A DNA stretch of 64,000 bases, from the NCBI RefSeq assembly GCF_900188385.1, contig NZ_FZOI01000019.1, positions 31,413-95,412 on the forward strand, written 5' to 3'. How positions within the stretch are numbered: the first letter of the stretch is position 1; every line of letters begins with the position of its first letter. The notes under the pieces are model-generated. The model was not told where the DNA came from. It did not search any database and saw nothing but the letters and a program-made list of their open reading frames with translations. The position numbers were made by a program, and so were the translations under genes. Positions 1 to 10,798 of the stretch are shown here, piece by piece. Source of the DNA: Azospirillum sp. RU38E (GTDB taxonomy: Bacteria; Pseudomonadota; Alphaproteobacteria; Azospirillales; Azospirillaceae).

Positions 1-798
1 CAGGGCACCATGCCCCGGTTTCCCGGCATGGCCTATCCACTGGTCCCCGGCTATGAAACGGTGGGCCGGGTGGTACAGGCGGGCCCGGCCGCCGGCCATC
101 TTGTGGGGGAAACAGTCTTTGTCCCCGGTGCCAGTTGTTATGCCGATGCGGCGGGCCTGTTCGGGGCCAACGCCTCGCAATTGATCGTCCCCGGCGCACG
201 GGTGTTCAAGATCGCCGAGGCACTGGCAGAAAACGGGGTTTTGCTGGCCCTGGCGGCAACGGCCCATCACGCGGTAAGGCGCGCCGAGGGGCCTGTCGGT
301 CTGGTGGTGGGCCATGGTGTGCTGGGCCGCCTGATCACACGCATGGTGATGGCGCTGGGTTTCCCAGCGCCCACAGTTTGGGAAACGGCGGCCGCGCGCC
401 GCACAGGTGCCAGCCTCTATGGGGTGATGGATCCAAAGGATGACCGGGACAGCCGGTACGACACCGCCATCGATGCCAGCGGGGATGCCGGTGCCATTGA
501 CGGCATCATCGACCGGCTGCGCAAACCGGGGGAACTGGTCCTTGCCGGCTTCTATGGGGAGCGGGTGGGGTACGCCTTCGCACCCGCCTTCATGCGGGAA
601 CTGACGGTTTCCATCGCGGCGGAATTCCGCCCGAAAGATGTGCACGCCGTCATCGAACTGGTGGAAGCCGGGCGCCTGTCGCTTGACGGGCTGCTGACCC
701 ACCGGGCCGCCCCGAAAGACGCATCGTCTGCTTACCAAACCGCATTCAACGACCCCGGCTGCCTGAAAATGGTGATCGACTGGAGGAACGCCGCATGA
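1..798 (+). CDS. bchC: BchC, 2-desacetyl-2-hydroxyethyl bacteriochlorophyllide a dehydrogenase (5' partial)
   Basis: Medium-chain dehydrogenase that oxidises the 3-hydroxyethyl group of bacteriochlorophyllide to the acetyl group late in BChl a synthesis. The frame is open from base 1, so the N-terminus lies outside the window; only about 262-265 of the usual roughly 310 residues are present, and the ATG at 10 is internal. Visible are the GroES-like segment (PGYETVGRV) and a nucleotide-binding glycine motif (GHGVLGRL). The stop overlaps bchX by 4 bp (ATGA), which supports translational coupling. Identity rests on family resemblance plus the bchC-bchX-bchY-bchZ order typical of purple bacteria. 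Confidence 0.93.
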   Translation, partial: QGTMPRFPGMAYPLVPGYETVGRVVQAGPAAGHLVGETVFVPGASCYADAAGLFGANASQLIVPGARVFKIAEALAENGVLLALAATAHHAVRRAEGPVGLVVGHGVLGRLITRMVMALGFPAPTVWETAAARRTGASLYGVMDPKDDRDSRYDTAIDASGDAGAIDGIIDRLRKPGELVLAGFYGERVGYAFAPAFMRELTVSIAAEFRPKDVHAVIELVEAGRLSLDGLLTHRAAPKDASSAYQTAFNDPGCLKMVIDWRNAA

Positions 799-1805
799 GC
801 CTTGATCTGGACGTCCGCAGCAGCCCGAAACAGATGAGCCGGCGCCTGCGCGAAGAAGCGGCGATTGAACCCGATGCGCCGCACACCGGCAAAGTCAGCA
901 AGGAAACCCAGATCATCGCCATCTATGGCAAGGGCGGCATCGGCAAGAGCTTCACGCTGGCCAACCTGTCTTACATGCTGGCGCAACTGGGCAAGAAGGT
1001 GCTGCTGATCGGCTGCGATCCGAAAAGCGACACCACCTCCCTGCTGTTCGGCGGGCGTGCCTGCCCGACCATCATCCAGACGGCATCCCGCCGCAAGGAA
1101 GCCGGCCAGGAGGTTTCCATCTCCGATGTCTGCTTCAAGCGCGATGGCGTCTTCGCCATGGAGTTGGGGGGGCCGGAAGTGGGCCGGGGCTGCGGCGGTC
1201 GCGGCATCATCCATGGGTTTGAGACGCTGGAAAAGCTGGGGTTCCACGAATGGGACTTCGACTATGTGCTGCTGGATTTCCTGGGCGATGTGGTCTGCGG
1301 CGGCTTCGGCCTGCCGATTGCGCGCGACATGTGCCAGAAGGTGGTGGTCGTTGGCTCCAACGATCTGCAATCGCTCTATGTCGCCAATAATGTCTGCTCG
1401 GCGGTGAAGTATTTCCGCAATCTGGGCGGCAATGTCGGCGTGGCGGGTCTGGTCATCAACAAGGATGACGGCACCGGGGAAGCCCAGGCCTTCGCCGATG
1501 CCGTGGGCATCCCGGTGCTGGCCTCCATCCCGCAGGATGAGGATATCCGCCGCAAGAGCGCCAATTACCAGATCATCGGCACCCCCGATAATCGTTGGGG
1601 TCCCCTGTTTGAGGCGCTGTCGATCAATCTGGCGGAAGCCCCGCCGGTGCTGCCGCGCCCGCTGGATCAAGATGGTTTGCTGGGCCTGTTCGATGCCAGC
1701 CAGACCGGCGGCACTTTCCAGCTTGTGCCGGCCACGCCGGAAGATATGTGCCCTGCGGGCGCGCTGAAACGCGCCTCGCTAGAAGTCATCTACGACCGGG
1801 TCTAG
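795..1805 (+). CDS. bchX: BchX, chlorophyllide a reductase iron-sulfur ATPase subunit
   Basis: NifH-like ATPase that passes electrons to BchYZ for reduction of the chlorin B ring, the step that makes a bacteriochlorin. The 336-residue protein has the P-loop [15 protein letters not shown] near residues 44-58; the variant SFT after GKS is typical of BchX and differs from the STT of BchL. Conserved cysteines that could hold the shared 4Fe-4S cluster lie in GCGGRG and in the later DVVCGGFG segment. The start overlaps the bchC stop by 4 bp and bchY follows after 13 bp. Length and context match the family. Confidence 0.96.
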   Translation: MSLDLDVRSSPKQMSRRLREEAAIEPDAPHTGKVSKETQIIAIYGKGGIGKSFTLANLSYMLAQLGKKVLLIGCDPKSDTTSLLFGGRACPTIIQTASRRKEAGQEVSISDVCFKRDGVFAMELGGPEVGRGCGGRGIIHGFETLEKLGFHEWDFDYVLLDFLGDVVCGGFGLPIARDMCQKVVVVGSNDLQSLYVANNVCSAVKYFRNLGGNVGVAGLVINKDDGTGEAQAFADAVGIPVLASIPQDEDIRRKSANYQIIGTPDNRWGPLFEALSINLAEAPPVLPRPLDQDGLLGLFDASQTGGTFQLVPATPEDMCPAGALKRASLEVIYDRV

Positions 1806-1818
1806 GGGGCACGCAACC

Positions 1819-3363
1819 ATGGATGACCACCACACCCTTTTCACAGCGGAAACAGCCGGCAGTGACGGCGGAGAACAGACCGTCGGAGCCGGGTGCCATG
1901 GTGGCGTCGAACTGTCGCGTGCCGCCGCCCGTGCGGCTGGCAATGATGAAGTAATGGACCGGCTGGAACGCGATTACCCCAAGGGGCCGCATGACCAGCC
2001 GCAATCCATGTGCCCCGCCTTCGGGTCGCTGCGGGTGGGCCTGCGGATGCGGCGGGTTGGCACCATCCTGTCGGGATCGGCCTGCTGCGTCTATGGCCTG
2101 ACCTTCACCTCGCATTTCTATGGTGCGAAACGCTCCGTCGGCTATGTGCCGTTCAGTTCCGAAACGCTGGTCACCGGCAAACTATATGAGGATATCGTCG
2201 AAGCCGTGCATCTGATGGCCGATCCGGGCCGGTTTGATGCGCTGATCGTCACCAATCTCTGCGTGCCGACCGCCTCTGGCGTGCCGCTGAAAATGCTGCC
2301 GAAGGAGATAGATGGAGTCCGTATCATCGGCATCGATGTGCCGGGCTTTGGCGTACCCACCCATGCGGAGGCCAAGGATGTGCTGTCGGGTGCCATGCTG
2401 GCCTATGCGCGGCAGGAGGCAGAGGCCGGGCCGGTGCAAAGGCCACGGGCCGGGCTGAAGGACAAGCCGACCGTCACCCTGGTGGGCGAAATGTTCCCCG
2501 CCGACCCGGTGGTGATCGGCAATATGCTGGACCCGATGGGGCTGGCGGTGGGGCCCAGCATTCCGGTGCGGGAATGGCGCGATCTTTATGGCGCGCTGGA
2601 TTGTGCCGCCGTGGCGGCCATCCATCCCTTCTACACCGCCAGTTTCCGCGAATTCACCGCCGCCGGGCGGCCCATCGTTGGTTCCGCCCCCATCGGGCTG
2701 GATGGCACCGATGCCTGGCTGTCCGCCATCGGCCAGCGCTGTGGCGTAGGCCAAGCCCGGATCGACCAGACACGCAACGCCATGCGCGGGGCCATTTCCG
2801 CCGGGCTGGCGGCCAACCGCATCAAGGGCCGGATTACGCTGTCGGGTTATGAGGGCTCCGAACTGTTGGTTGGGCGGCTGCTGGTGGAGTTGGGTGCCGA
2901 CCTGCGCTATGTCGGCACAGCCTGCCCCAAGACGCCCTATAACACTGAAGATGCGGAATGGCTGGCGGCCAAGGGTGTGATCGTCCGTTTCCGCGCCTCC
3001 CTGGAACAGGATCTGGCAGCCTTTGCGGAATTCAAACCCGATCTGGCCATCGGCACCACGCCCGTGGTGCAGAAGGCCAAGGAGGCGGCAACGCCTGCCC
3101 TCTATTTCACTAACCTGATTTCCGCCCGCCCCCTGATGGGGCCAGCGGGGCCGGGATCGCTGCCGTCGGTCATCAACACCGCCATCGCCAACAAGCCGCG
3201 CTTTGATGCCATGAACGCCTTTTTCGAAGGGGTGGGCACGGGTGACGCCGCCGGCATCTGGGAAGAGGTGCCGCCGGACCGCAGCGCCTTCCGCCGGAAA
3301 TACGCGGCCAAGACCAACCAATCGCGCAATGCGGTCGAGAATGGAGATAGCGTCGGATGCTGA
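1819..3363 (+). CDS. bchY: BchY, chlorophyllide a reductase subunit Y
   Basis: NifD/E-like half of the catalytic heterotetramer that, with BchZ and BchX, reduces chlorophyllide a. The protein has 514 residues, the usual size. The N-terminal segment has Cys residues placed as in the family ([11 protein letters not shown], then [15 protein letters not shown]), consistent with the inter-subunit 4Fe-4S cluster. The last third has a nucleotide-fold-like segment followed by [14 protein letters not shown]. It begins 13 bp after bchX and its stop overlaps bchZ by 7 bp, so the subunits are translated together. Confidence 0.95.
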   Translation: MDDHHTLFTAETAGSDGGEQTVGAGCHGGVELSRAAARAAGNDEVMDRLERDYPKGPHDQPQSMCPAFGSLRVGLRMRRVGTILSGSACCVYGLTFTSHFYGAKRSVGYVPFSSETLVTGKLYEDIVEAVHLMADPGRFDALIVTNLCVPTASGVPLKMLPKEIDGVRIIGIDVPGFGVPTHAEAKDVLSGAMLAYARQEAEAGPVQRPRAGLKDKPTVTLVGEMFPADPVVIGNMLDPMGLAVGPSIPVREWRDLYGALDCAAVAAIHPFYTASFREFTAAGRPIVGSAPIGLDGTDAWLSAIGQRCGVGQARIDQTRNAMRGAISAGLAANRIKGRITLSGYEGSELLVGRLLVELGADLRYVGTACPKTPYNTEDAEWLAAKGVIVRFRASLEQDLAAFAEFKPDLAIGTTPVVQKAKEAATPALYFTNLISARPLMGPAGPGSLPSVINTAIANKPRFDAMNAFFEGVGTGDAAGIWEEVPPDRSAFRRKYAAKTNQSRNAVENGDSVGC

Positions 3364-4808
3364 TCCTCGACCATGACAGGGCCGGCGGCTATTGGGGCAG
3401 CGTCTATGCCTTTACCGCCATCAAGGGGCTGCAGGTCATCATCGATGGCCCGGTGGGCTGCGAGAACCTGCCCGTCACCTCCGTGCTGCACTATACCGAC
3501 GCCCTGCCCCCGCATGAGCTGCCCATCGTGGTCAGCGGCCTGTCGGAAGATGAGCTGGGCCGCCACGGCACCGAAGGGGCGATGAAACGCGCGCGGCTGG
3601 CGCTGGACCCCAGCCTGCCCGCCGTCGTCGTCACCGGATCGATTGCGGAGATGATCGGCGGCGGCGTCACGCCGGAAGGGTCGAACATCGTCCGCTTCCT
3701 GCCGCGCACCATTGATGAGGATCAGTGGCAGAGTGCCGACCGCGCCCTGAAATGGCTATGGACGGAATTCGGGCCCAAGGGTGGCAAGGTGCCGGCCCCC
3801 CGCCGCCGTCCGGAGGGGGCCAAGCCCCGCGTCAATATCATCGGCCCGATCTATGGCACCTACAACATGCCGTCGGACCTGGCCGAAATCCGCCGGCTGG
3901 TGGAGGGGCTGGGGGCCGAGGTGAACATGGTCTTCCCGCTGGGAAGCCATGTGGACGATGTGCGCAAGCTGGCCGATGCCGATGCCAATATTTGCCTGTA
4001 CCGGGAATTCGGCCGTTTGCTCTGCGAAAGCCTGGACCGGCCCTATCTGCAGGCCCCCATCGGCATCCATTCCACCACCGCCTTCCTGCGCCAGTTGGGG
4101 GAAATACTGGGGCTGGACCCGGAACCCTTCATCACCCGCGAAAAGCACACGACGCTGAAACCGCTCTGGGATCTCTGGCGCTCGGTGACGCAGGATTTCT
4201 TCGGCACGGCCAGCTTCGCCGTGGTGGCGGGGGAGACCTATACGCGCGGGGTACGCCATTTCCTGGAAGAGGAAATGGGATTGCCCTGCGCCTTCGCGGT
4301 ACAGCGCAAGCCGGGCGTCAAGACCGACAATGATGCGGTCCAGGACCTGCTGACCGGCAAACCGCCGATGATCATGTTCGGATCGTTCAACGAGCGCATG
4401 TACATGGCCGAACGCGGTCAGCGCGGCAAGTTCATCCAGCTCTCCTATCCCGGTGCCATTGTCCGTCGCCATACCGGTACGCCGGTCATGGGCTATTCAG
4501 GGGCGACCTGGATGATCCAGGAGGTCTGCAACGCCCTGTTCGACATGCTGTTCGACATCCTGCCCCGGGCGGGGGAGTTGGACGCCATCGAGCCGACCAC
4601 CACACGCGCCGGCAGCGCCCTGCCCTGGTCGACGGACGCCCAGGCGCTGCTGGAACGCCAGATCAGCGCCGAGCCGGTTCTGGTGCGTATTTCTGCGGCC
4701 AAGCGCCTGCGCGAAGCCGCCGAACGGGAAGCGCGCCAGGACGGCGCGCACGAGGTCTCACCGCGTCACCTGACGGGGGCCGCACGGCCCAGCAGGGTGA
4801 ACGCATAG
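3357..4808 (+). CDS. bchZ: BchZ, chlorophyllide a reductase subunit Z
   Basis: NifK/N-like partner of BchY. The 483-residue protein starts [17 protein letters not shown] and carries [21 protein letters not shown], which supplies the cluster-ligand cysteine expected in this family. The C-terminal extension after about residue 425 is charged and loosely conserved, as in other BchZ proteins. The ATG lies inside the end of bchY (7 bp overlap). The next gene, pufQ, starts 45 bp downstream, so BChl a reduction and the puf genes form one transcriptional run. Confidence 0.95.
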   Translation: MLILDHDRAGGYWGSVYAFTAIKGLQVIIDGPVGCENLPVTSVLHYTDALPPHELPIVVSGLSEDELGRHGTEGAMKRARLALDPSLPAVVVTGSIAEMIGGGVTPEGSNIVRFLPRTIDEDQWQSADRALKWLWTEFGPKGGKVPAPRRRPEGAKPRVNIIGPIYGTYNMPSDLAEIRRLVEGLGAEVNMVFPLGSHVDDVRKLADADANICLYREFGRLLCESLDRPYLQAPIGIHSTTAFLRQLGEILGLDPEPFITREKHTTLKPLWDLWRSVTQDFFGTASFAVVAGETYTRGVRHFLEEEMGLPCAFAVQRKPGVKTDNDAVQDLLTGKPPMIMFGSFNERMYMAERGQRGKFIQLSYPGAIVRRHTGTPVMGYSGATWMIQEVCNALFDMLFDILPRAGELDAIEPTTTRAGSALPWSTDAQALLERQISAEPVLVRISAAKRLREAAEREARQDGAHEVSPRHLTGAARPSRVNA

Positions 4809-4853
4809 GACGCAACCAAAATGCCGCCCGATGACGGCAGCAGGGAGGACAGA

Positions 4854-5087
4854 ATGACGTTCAGCATCCGGCACAGTGCGGTAGATGACGCCCGCCGGCA
4901 CCGCCAGTTTGAACGCGTGGAGATGCAGCTCCTCTTCCTGATCTCCTATCCGCTCTGCCTGATCGCAGCGATGACGGGCCGGCTTGCCCTGCATGTCAGC
5001 CGCCGCCGCACCCGCCCGGCGCAATCCGTCTTTGCCGAGGCCCGCGCATCGGTCCATGCCGCCATTGGTTACGCGTTCAACGTGTAA
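4854..5087 (+). CDS. pufQ: PufQ, puf operon leader protein affecting bacteriochlorophyll synthesis
   Basis: Small single-pass membrane protein of 77 residues that precedes pufB in purple bacteria and influences flux through BChl synthesis and complex formation. I place the start at ATG 4854 because a strong Shine-Dalgarno sequence (AGGGAGGA, 4842-4849) precedes it; the in-frame ATG at 4821 has no such site. One hydrophobic segment ([19 protein letters not shown]) is followed by a basic RRRTR cluster and the YAFNV end. Position between bchZ and pufB makes the call reasonably secure although the family is short and divergent. Confidence 0.85.
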   Translation: MTFSIRHSAVDDARRHRQFERVEMQLLFLISYPLCLIAAMTGRLALHVSRRRTRPAQSVFAEARASVHAAIGYAFNV

Positions 5088-5203
5088 CTGTCGCCTTGCC
5101 GGTGTTCTCGACACCGACAAAAGCCCGGCCGCACCGCCACAAGGGTGCTGCCGGAACCCGGCCGCGGGGGTGCCGCGGCGTTCGAGACGAGGAGGTGGAT
5201 TTG

Positions 5204-5425
5204 ATGGCTGACTCATCAAACGTCTCACTTTCGGGTCTGACCGAAAGCGAAGCCCGCGAGTTCCATTCGCTCTTCATCCAAGGCTTCCTGATCTTCACGG
5301 CGATCGCCATCGTCGCGCATGTTCTGGTCTGGATGTGGCGCCCATGGATACCGGGGCCGAACGGTTATGCCTCTCTGGAGAGCATCAACCAGACGGCCCA
5401 GGCAGTTCTGCCAATGATCGGTTAG
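5204..5425 (+). CDS. pufB: PufB, light-harvesting 1 beta polypeptide
   Basis: LH1 beta chain of 73 residues that binds BChl a in the ring around the reaction centre. The start is ATG 5204, with GGAGGTGG at 5191-5198. The family pattern is complete: [15 protein letters not shown] with the upstream conserved His, one transmembrane helix, and the BChl-ligand His in [14 protein letters not shown]-terminal tail longer than in most LH1 beta chains (about 20 residues after WIPG) is present. Intergenic space to pufQ is 116 bp and to pufA 11 bp. Confidence 0.96.
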   Translation: MADSSNVSLSGLTESEAREFHSLFIQGFLIFTAIAIVAHVLVWMWRPWIPGPNGYASLESINQTAQAVLPMIG

Positions 5426-5436
5426 GGGGAAGCGAC

Positions 5437-5634
5437 ATGTGGAGAATCTGGCTGTTGTTCGATCCGCGCAAGGCGCTGGTCGCACTTTCCGTGTTTCTGT
5501 TCACGCTCGCCATCCTGATCCATTTCATTCTGTTGAGCACTGACCGGTTCAACTGGCTGGAGGGCAAGCCCCTCAAGACCAGCGCCATCGAACAGTCGCT
5601 CTCTCAGGATGCGGATCACCGGCTCGTCGGCTGA
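5437..5634 (+). CDS. pufA: PufA, light-harvesting 1 alpha polypeptide
   Basis: LH1 alpha chain of 65 residues. It shows the conserved N-terminus [14 protein letters not shown], one transmembrane helix and the BChl-ligand His in [12 protein letters not shown], followed by the FNWLEG segment. The start ATG 5437 is preceded by GGGGGAAG. The gene lies 11 bp after pufB and is separated from pufL by 113 bp, the place where puf mRNAs of other purple bacteria carry processing or stabilising structures; only weak GC-rich hairpins are visible to me there. Confidence 0.96.
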   Translation: MWRIWLLFDPRKALVALSVFLFTLAILIHFILLSTDRFNWLEGKPLKTSAIEQSLSQDADHRLVG

Positions 5635-5747
5635 AGCAAAAGACGGCAGCAGGCGTGGCCGGCAACGGCCCGCCCGCCGCCAACGCTCAACCACAGACAT
5701 CGCCAACTGGATCACCAACTGGCTGGCCGCTGCGGGAGGATACGTAC

Positions 5748-6593
5748 ATGGCGCTGCTCAGTTTTGAACGCAAATATCGCGTGCGCGGTGGCACGCTGAT
5801 TGGCGGTGATCTGTTCGACTTTTGGGTCGGGCCCTTTTATGTCGGGTTCTTCGGTGTCACCACCGCCTTCTTCGCCGCCTTGGGCACGGCCCTTATTCTT
5901 TACGGGGCCGCCATCGGCCCCACCTGGAACATCTGGCAGATTTCCATCGCCCCGCCGGACCTCTCCTATGGGCTGGCGCTGGCACCCCTGAAACAGGGGG
6001 GGCTCTGGCAGATCATCACTGTCTGCGCGCTGGGGGCCTTCATCTCCTGGGCGCTGCGGGAGGTGGAAATCTGCCGCAAGCTGGGCATCGGCTATCACGT
6101 GCCCTTTGCCTTTTCCTTCGCCATTTTCGCCTATGCCACGCTGGTGGTGTTTCGCCCGCTGCTGCTGGGGGCCTGGGGCAATGGTTTCCCCTATGGCATT
6201 TTCAGCCATCTGGATTGGGTGTCGAACGTCGGCTATCAGTATCTGCATTTCCATTACAACCCGGCGCATATGATCGCCGTGTCGTTCTTCTTCACCACCA
6301 CCTTTGCCCTGTCGCTGCATGGCGGCCTGATCCTGTCCGCCGCCAATCCCGGCGCGGCATTGGACGAGCCGGGCCAGCAGGCCGAGGTGAAGACGCCGGA
6401 ATATGAAGACACCTTCTTCCGCGACATTATCGGCTATTCCATCGGCACGCTGGGCATCCACCGTCTGGGCCTGATCCTGGCGCTGAATGCCGGATTCTGG
6501 AGTGCCGTCTGCATCATTATCAGCGGCCCCTTCTGGAACAAGGGCTGGCCCCAATGGTGGAGCTGGTGGCTTGAACTTCCGATCTGGCGCTGA
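5748..6593 (+). CDS. pufL: PufL, photosynthetic reaction centre L subunit
   Basis: L chain of the type II reaction centre. The start is ATG 5748 ([15 protein letters not shown]), which gives 281 residues and has GGGAGGA at 5734-5740; the frame is open further upstream but those codons do not resemble PufL. Five hydrophobic helices are evident. Family motifs include [37 protein letters not shown] and the ligand histidines in FHYNPAHM and ALSLHGGL that bind the special pair and the non-haem iron. pufM follows 14 bp later. Confidence 0.97.
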   Translation: MALLSFERKYRVRGGTLIGGDLFDFWVGPFYVGFFGVTTAFFAALGTALILYGAAIGPTWNIWQISIAPPDLSYGLALAPLKQGGLWQIITVCALGAFISWALREVEICRKLGIGYHVPFAFSFAIFAYATLVVFRPLLLGAWGNGFPYGIFSHLDWVSNVGYQYLHFHYNPAHMIAVSFFFTTTFALSLHGGLILSAANPGAALDEPGQQAEVKTPEYEDTFFRDIIGYSIGTLGIHRLGLILALNAGFWSAVCIIISGPFWNKGWPQWWSWWLELPIWR

Positions 6594-6607
6594 GGGAGGG
6601 TTGAGCG

Positions 6608-7582
6608 ATGACACAATATCAAAACATCATCACCCCGATCCAGATCAGCGGCCCCATCGAAGAAGGGATGCCGCTGCCCCGGGGGGACGGCAAGCGCACC
6701 GGCAAGCCCTTCTTCGTGCGGCTGTTCGGCATGATCGGCAATGCCCAGATCGGCCCGATCTATCTGGGCTATCTGGGCACCCTGTCGCTGGTTTTCGGCT
6801 TTATCGCGTTTGAGATCATCGGTCTCAACATGTTCGCCTCGGTCGGCTGGAACCCGATTGAGTTCGTGCGCCAGCTTTTCTGGCTGGGGCTGGAACCGCC
6901 GGCGGCCAAATATGGCTTGAAGGTGCTGCCACCGCTGGCCGAAGGCGGTTGGTGGCTGATGGCCGGCTTCTTCCTCACCCTGTCGGTGCTGCTCTGGTGG
7001 GTGCGGGTTTATCGCCGGGCCCGGCAATTGGAAATGGGCACCCATGTTGCCTGGGCCTTTGCCTCGGCCATCTGGCTGTTTCTGGTGCTGGGCTTCATCC
7101 GGCCCTTGCTGATGGGCAATTTCTCCGAAGCGGTGCCGTTCGGCATCTTCCCGCATCTGGATTGGACGGCGGCTTTCTCCATCCGTTACGGCAATCTCTA
7201 TTACAATCCGTTCCACTGCCTTTCCATCGTCTTCCTTTATGGTTCTGTCCTGCTGTTTGCCATGCATGGCGCGACCATTCTGGCGGTTGGCAAATATGGC
7301 GGGGAGCGGGAGCTGGAACAGATCACCGATCGCGGCACCGCCTCTGAACGCGCCGCCCTGTTCTGGCGCTGGACGATGGGGTTCAACGCGACGATGGAAT
7401 CCATCCATCGCTGGGCCTGGTGGTTCGCCATCCTGACCCCGCTGACGGGCGGTATCGGCATCCTGTTGACTGGCACCGTGGTGGATAACTGGTACCTGTG
7501 GGGTGTCAACCACGGGCTTGTGTCACCGCTGCCCGCGATGTGGCCTGGCGTTGTCGATCCGGCCCAGGGAGGGGCACCATGA
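6608..7582 (+). CDS. pufM: PufM, photosynthetic reaction centre M subunit
   Basis: M chain partner of PufL, 324 residues and five hydrophobic helices. Motifs visible are [14 protein letters not shown] near the N-terminus, [35 protein letters not shown] and [12 protein letters not shown], with the His residues expected for special-pair BChl and iron binding, then the [20 protein letters not shown] segment. The C-terminus is longer than in pufX-containing species, as expected where a cytochrome subunit binds. The ATG 6608 follows GAGGGTTGAG, and the stop overlaps pufC by 4 bp. Confidence 0.97.
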   Translation: MTQYQNIITPIQISGPIEEGMPLPRGDGKRTGKPFFVRLFGMIGNAQIGPIYLGYLGTLSLVFGFIAFEIIGLNMFASVGWNPIEFVRQLFWLGLEPPAAKYGLKVLPPLAEGGWWLMAGFFLTLSVLLWWVRVYRRARQLEMGTHVAWAFASAIWLFLVLGFIRPLLMGNFSEAVPFGIFPHLDWTAAFSIRYGNLYYNPFHCLSIVFLYGSVLLFAMHGATILAVGKYGGERELEQITDRGTASERAALFWRWTMGFNATMESIHRWAWWFAILTPLTGGIGILLTGTVVDNWYLWGVNHGLVSPLPAMWPGVVDPAQGGAP

Positions 7583-8676
7583 AACTCTGGCTACCATTCG
7601 CCGCCTCTGCCGGCGCTCTGCTGACCATCGCCAGTTTCGTCGGTGCCGGCTGGGATGCCCCACCGGTGGCAAGCGAACAGATCGGCTTTCGCGGTACCGG
7701 TATGGTTCATCACCGGGACATTGAAAGCGAAGCGGCCCTGCGGCAGGCCAATGTGGTGCCCCAGGCCCCCTGGCAGGCCGATCCAGCGGGCGACAAGGCC
7801 GGGACGCTGTATCAGAATGTGCAGGTGCTGGGCGATCTGTCCGACGACCAGTTCAACCAGTTCATGGCCTCCATCACCGAATGGGTGGCACCGGAAACCG
7901 GCTGTAATTACTGCCATAACCCGGAAAACATGGCGTCGGACGAGATCTATCAGAAGGTTGTCGCCCGCCGCATGATCCAGATGACCCAGGCGATCAATGT
8001 CGACTGGAAACCCCATGTCGCGGAAACCGGCGTCACCTGTTACACCTGTCATCGCGGCAAGCATATTCCCGCCGCCATCTGGTCGGCCAGCCTGGAACCC
8101 AAGCCAGCCGGCAACATGACGCAGAACCGGCAGGGTCAGAATGTCGTTGCCGATTATGCTGGCAAAAGCTCCCTGCCGCAGAATGCGCTGATGGATTATC
8201 TGCTGGGGGATCAGCCGATCCGGGTGCATTCCACCACCGCCCTGCCCACCGGCACCAACCATGCCGGCACCAAGGAAACAGAGCACACCTGGGCGCTGAT
8301 GATGCATATGTCGGAATCGCTGGGGGTGAACTGTGTCACCTGCCACAATTCCCGCGCCTTCAATGACTGGGACCAGAGCCCGCCGCAGCGGGTGACCGCC
8401 TGGCATGGCATTAAAATGGCCCGTTACCTGAATACCAATTACATGGAAGGTTTGACCCCCGTTTTCCCGGCCAACCGCAAGGGGCCGGAAGGGGATGTGC
8501 TGAAGATCGGCTGTGCGACCTGCCATAATGGCGTGCAGAAGCCGCTTTATGGTGTGTCCATGCTGAAGGACTATGTGGCGGCCATGACGGTCAAAGGATC
8601 GACCGAGGTGCCGGATTTCACGACCTATGTTCCCGGTAAAACCCAGGTTCTGGGTGGCCCACCGCCGACGCAGTAA
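7579..8676 (+). CDS. pufC: PufC, tetraheme cytochrome c subunit of the reaction centre
   Basis: Periplasmic cytochrome that re-reduces the special pair. The start ATG 7579 overlaps the pufM stop (ATGA) and gives 365 residues. It begins [15 protein letters not shown], a signal/anchor helix; there is no obvious lipobox cysteine, so attachment may be by the uncleaved helix. Four CxxCH motifs are present: CNYCH, CYTCH, CVTCH and CATCH, the expected four c-type haems. A conserved PPxQ-like tail ends the protein. Last gene of the superoperon, followed by a strong hairpin. Confidence 0.96.
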   Translation: MKLWLPFAASAGALLTIASFVGAGWDAPPVASEQIGFRGTGMVHHRDIESEAALRQANVVPQAPWQADPAGDKAGTLYQNVQVLGDLSDDQFNQFMASITEWVAPETGCNYCHNPENMASDEIYQKVVARRMIQMTQAINVDWKPHVAETGVTCYTCHRGKHIPAAIWSASLEPKPAGNMTQNRQGQNVVADYAGKSSLPQNALMDYLLGDQPIRVHSTTALPTGTNHAGTKETEHTWALMMHMSESLGVNCVTCHNSRAFNDWDQSPPQRVTAWHGIKMARYLNTNYMEGLTPVFPANRKGPEGDVLKIGCATCHNGVQKPLYGVSMLKDYVAAMTVKGSTEVPDFTTYVPGKTQVLGGPPPTQ

Positions 8677-8694
8677 TGGGGTGGGGTGGTATAA

Positions 8695-8736
8695 GGAAGA
8701 GGCCGGGGGAGCGATGATGCTCCCCCGGCCTCTTCC
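8695..8736. terminator. 18-bp perfect hairpin between pufC and idi
   Basis: GGAAGAGGCCGGGGGAGC (8695-8712) pairs perfectly with 8719-8736 across a 6-base loop and is followed by TTTCCC. It begins 18 bp after the pufC stop. As a symmetric hairpin between convergent genes it could end transcription from both sides. No long T run follows, so efficiency is inferred. Confidence 0.8.
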
Positions 8737-8820
8737 TTTCCCATGGTGCATGACATCGGTTTTTAATTTTGAAAATTTTTATTAATTTCAATTCTTTACA
8801 TGATTTAGCTTCTACATAGC

Positions 8821-8848
8821 CGTCACCCCGGCGAAGGCCGGGGTGACG
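8821..8848. repeat. REP-like palindrome (CGTCACCCCGGC arms)
   Basis: CGTCACCCCGGC, loop GAAG, then the exact reverse complement. The same core occurs at 36602-36684 (twice, inverted), and a variant with CGTCATTCCCGC arms occurs at 27851-27878 and, broken, at 36223-36293. This is a dispersed intergenic palindrome family. Confidence 0.8.
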
Positions 8849-8967
8849 ATTCTAATGCATTGATTTTAAATAAAAATCGTGGATGGACTTTCATTTAATT
8901 GTCATCAGGCATGACAGCGGGCTTAATCACCGCCAAAGCGGATTGACATCACGGCCCAAGCAGACGC

Positions 8968-9519
8968 TCAGGCCACCTGTGCCGGCCGGTCGAAGGACAG
9001 GTCGGGGAAGCGCTGCAGGTAAATCCGCAGCCAGGGCGTGAAGCTCTCCGGCTGGCTGGCCACTTCCCGCCGCAACTCCGTCAGGCTGATCCAGCGCGTC
9101 GCCGCAACCTCGGCCGGGTCGGGCGACGGCACCAGACGGGCATGATCGGCCGAGGCGCTGAACAAGGTCACCCGTTCATGCTCCCGCAGCCCCTCCCCGA
9201 CATCGGCGGCGTAATCCACCGTCTGGTGCCGTTGCAGCGGCAGCGAAATGCCCAATTCCTCCCGCAATCTGCGCGCAGCGCAGGCTTCCACCGTTTCCCG
9301 CCAATGCGGATGGGTACAGCAGCTATTAGCCCACAGGCCGGCGCAATGATATTTACCCAATGCCCGGCGCTGCAACAGCAGCAGATCGCCATCGAAAACG
9401 AAGACGGACACGGCCAGATGAAGCTGGCCAGTGACATGCGCCGCCATTTTCTCAATCGGAAACAGCGATCCGTCCGGGGCCACCGCCGGAATGATGATCG
9501 GCTTTTCGATCATATCCAT
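8968..9519 (-). CDS. idi: Isopentenyl-diphosphate delta-isomerase, type I
   Basis: Interconverts IPP and DMAPP, supplying geranylgeranyl units for the BChl phytyl tail and for carotenoids. The protein has 183 residues, usual for bacterial type I enzymes. It shows the active-site cysteine segment ANSCCTHPHW and a Nudix-type helix ending RRLREELGI, with the acidic residues that bind the metal. It is the last gene of the long bchF-to-idi operon, 30 bp downstream of hemA, so isoprenoid supply is likely regulated together with pigment synthesis. Confidence 0.94.
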   Translation of the reverse strand: MDMIEKPIIIPAVAPDGSLFPIEKMAAHVTGQLHLAVSVFVFDGDLLLLQRRALGKYHCAGLWANSCCTHPHWRETVEACAARRLREELGISLPLQRHQTVDYAADVGEGLREHERVTLFSASADHARLVPSPDPAEVAATRWISLTELRREVASQPESFTPWLRIYLQRFPDLSFDRPAQVA

Positions 9520-9549
9520 GGACGCCCCCTGCTGCTGCGCGCGCCCCCG

Positions 9550-10767
9550 TCAGGCAACCTGACGGGCCAGGGCGCATTGTGACCAGAGCGAGGATAGCGC
9601 GTCGGCCAGATGGCGGATATCGGCGTCGCTATGCAACGGCGTGGGCGTGATGCGCAGCCGTTCGGTGCCCACCGGCACGGTGGGGTAATTGATCGGCTGC
9701 ACATAGATGCCGAACCGGTCCAGCAGAATGTCGGAAATCCATTTGCACTTGGCGGCATTGCCCACCATCACCGGCACAATATGGCTGGGATTAGACATAT
9801 GCGGGATGCCGCGCGCGTCCAGCGCCTGGCGCACCTTGGCCACGGCGGCCTGGTGGCGGGTGCGTTCCACCGGGCTTTCCTTCAGATGCCGGATCGCTGC
9901 CGCCGCCCCCGCCGCCAAGGCCGGCGGCAAGGCGGTGGTGAAGATGAAACCGGAGGCAAAGGAGCGCACGAAATCAATCAAGGTTTCCGACCCGGTGATA
10001 TAGCCGCCCATGACGCCATAGGCCTTGCCCAGCGTGCCCTCAATCACCGTGATGCGGTCCATCAGCCCTTCCCGTTCGGCCACGCCGCCGCCGCGCGGCC
10101 CATACATGCCCACGGCATGAACCTCATCCAGATAGGTCAGCGCGCCGAATTCATGTGCGACGTCGCAAATCTCCCGGATCGGCGCGATGTCGCCATCCAT
10201 GGAATAGACGGATTCAAAGGCCACCATCTTGGGCAGCGTCGGATCATCCGCCGCCATCAACTGGCGCAAATGCCGGTAATCATTATGGCGGAAGATGCGG
10301 CGCGTGCAGCCGGAATGGCGGATGCCTTCAATCATGGAGGCATGGTTGAGCGCGTCGGAATAAACAATGATCCCCGGAATGCGCGCCAGCAGCGTGCCCA
10401 GGGCCGCCCAGTTGGAGACATAGCCGGAGGTGAAGATCAGGGCTGCTTCCTTGCCATGCAGGTCGGCCAGTTCGCGTTCCAACAGCACATGATAATGGTT
10501 GGTGCCGGAAATATTGCGGGTGCCGCCGGCGCCGGCCCCGCATTTGGCGATGATCTCCGTCATCCGGGCAGTCACCTTCGGGTGCTGGCCCATGCCCAGA
10601 TAATCATTGGAACACCAGACGGTGACGTCCCCCGTCTCCCCATCGCCCCGGTGGACGGTCGCGGTCGGAAAGGCGCTGCATTGACGTTCCAGCTCAGCGA
10701 AGACGCGGTAATTGCCAGCGGTTTTCAGGTTGCTCAGTGCTTCCTGCATATGGGCGAAAACGTCCAT
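9550..10767 (-). CDS. hemA: 5-aminolevulinate synthase
   Basis: Pyridoxal-phosphate enzyme that condenses glycine and succinyl-CoA to 5-aminolevulinate, the first step of tetrapyrrole synthesis (C4 pathway of alphaproteobacteria). The 405-residue protein has the usual length. Motifs are [12 protein letters not shown], the glycine-rich [32 protein letters not shown] and the Schiff-base lysine in [17 protein letters not shown]. It sits 31 bp after puhE in the same direction, which ties haem/BChl precursor supply to the photosynthesis operon. A second ALA synthase elsewhere in the genome cannot be excluded. Confidence 0.96.
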   Translation of the reverse strand: MDVFAHMQEALSNLKTAGNYRVFAELERQCSAFPTATVHRGDGETGDVTVWCSNDYLGMGQHPKVTARMTEIIAKCGAGAGGTRNISGTNHYHVLLERELADLHGKEAALIFTSGYVSNWAALGTLLARIPGIIVYSDALNHASMIEGIRHSGCTRRIFRHNDYRHLRQLMAADDPTLPKMVAFESVYSMDGDIAPIREICDVAHEFGALTYLDEVHAVGMYGPRGGGVAEREGLMDRITVIEGTLGKAYGVMGGYITGSETLIDFVRSFASGFIFTTALPPALAAGAAAAIRHLKESPVERTRHQAAVAKVRQALDARGIPHMSNPSHIVPVMVGNAAKCKWISDILLDRFGIYVQPINYPTVPVGTERLRITPTPLHSDADIRHLADALSSLWSQCALARQVA

Positions 10768-10798
10768 CTCTATCCCCTTTCCATCCCTGTAACCCGGT

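Larger units (their letters stand above)
8677..8967. other. Convergent intergenic region between pufC and idi
   Basis: About 290 bp without a convincing gene. It contains the 18-bp hairpin at 8695-8736, an AT-rich stretch at about 8757-8818 and a REP-like palindrome at 8821-8848. I see nothing else in it. Confidence 0.7.
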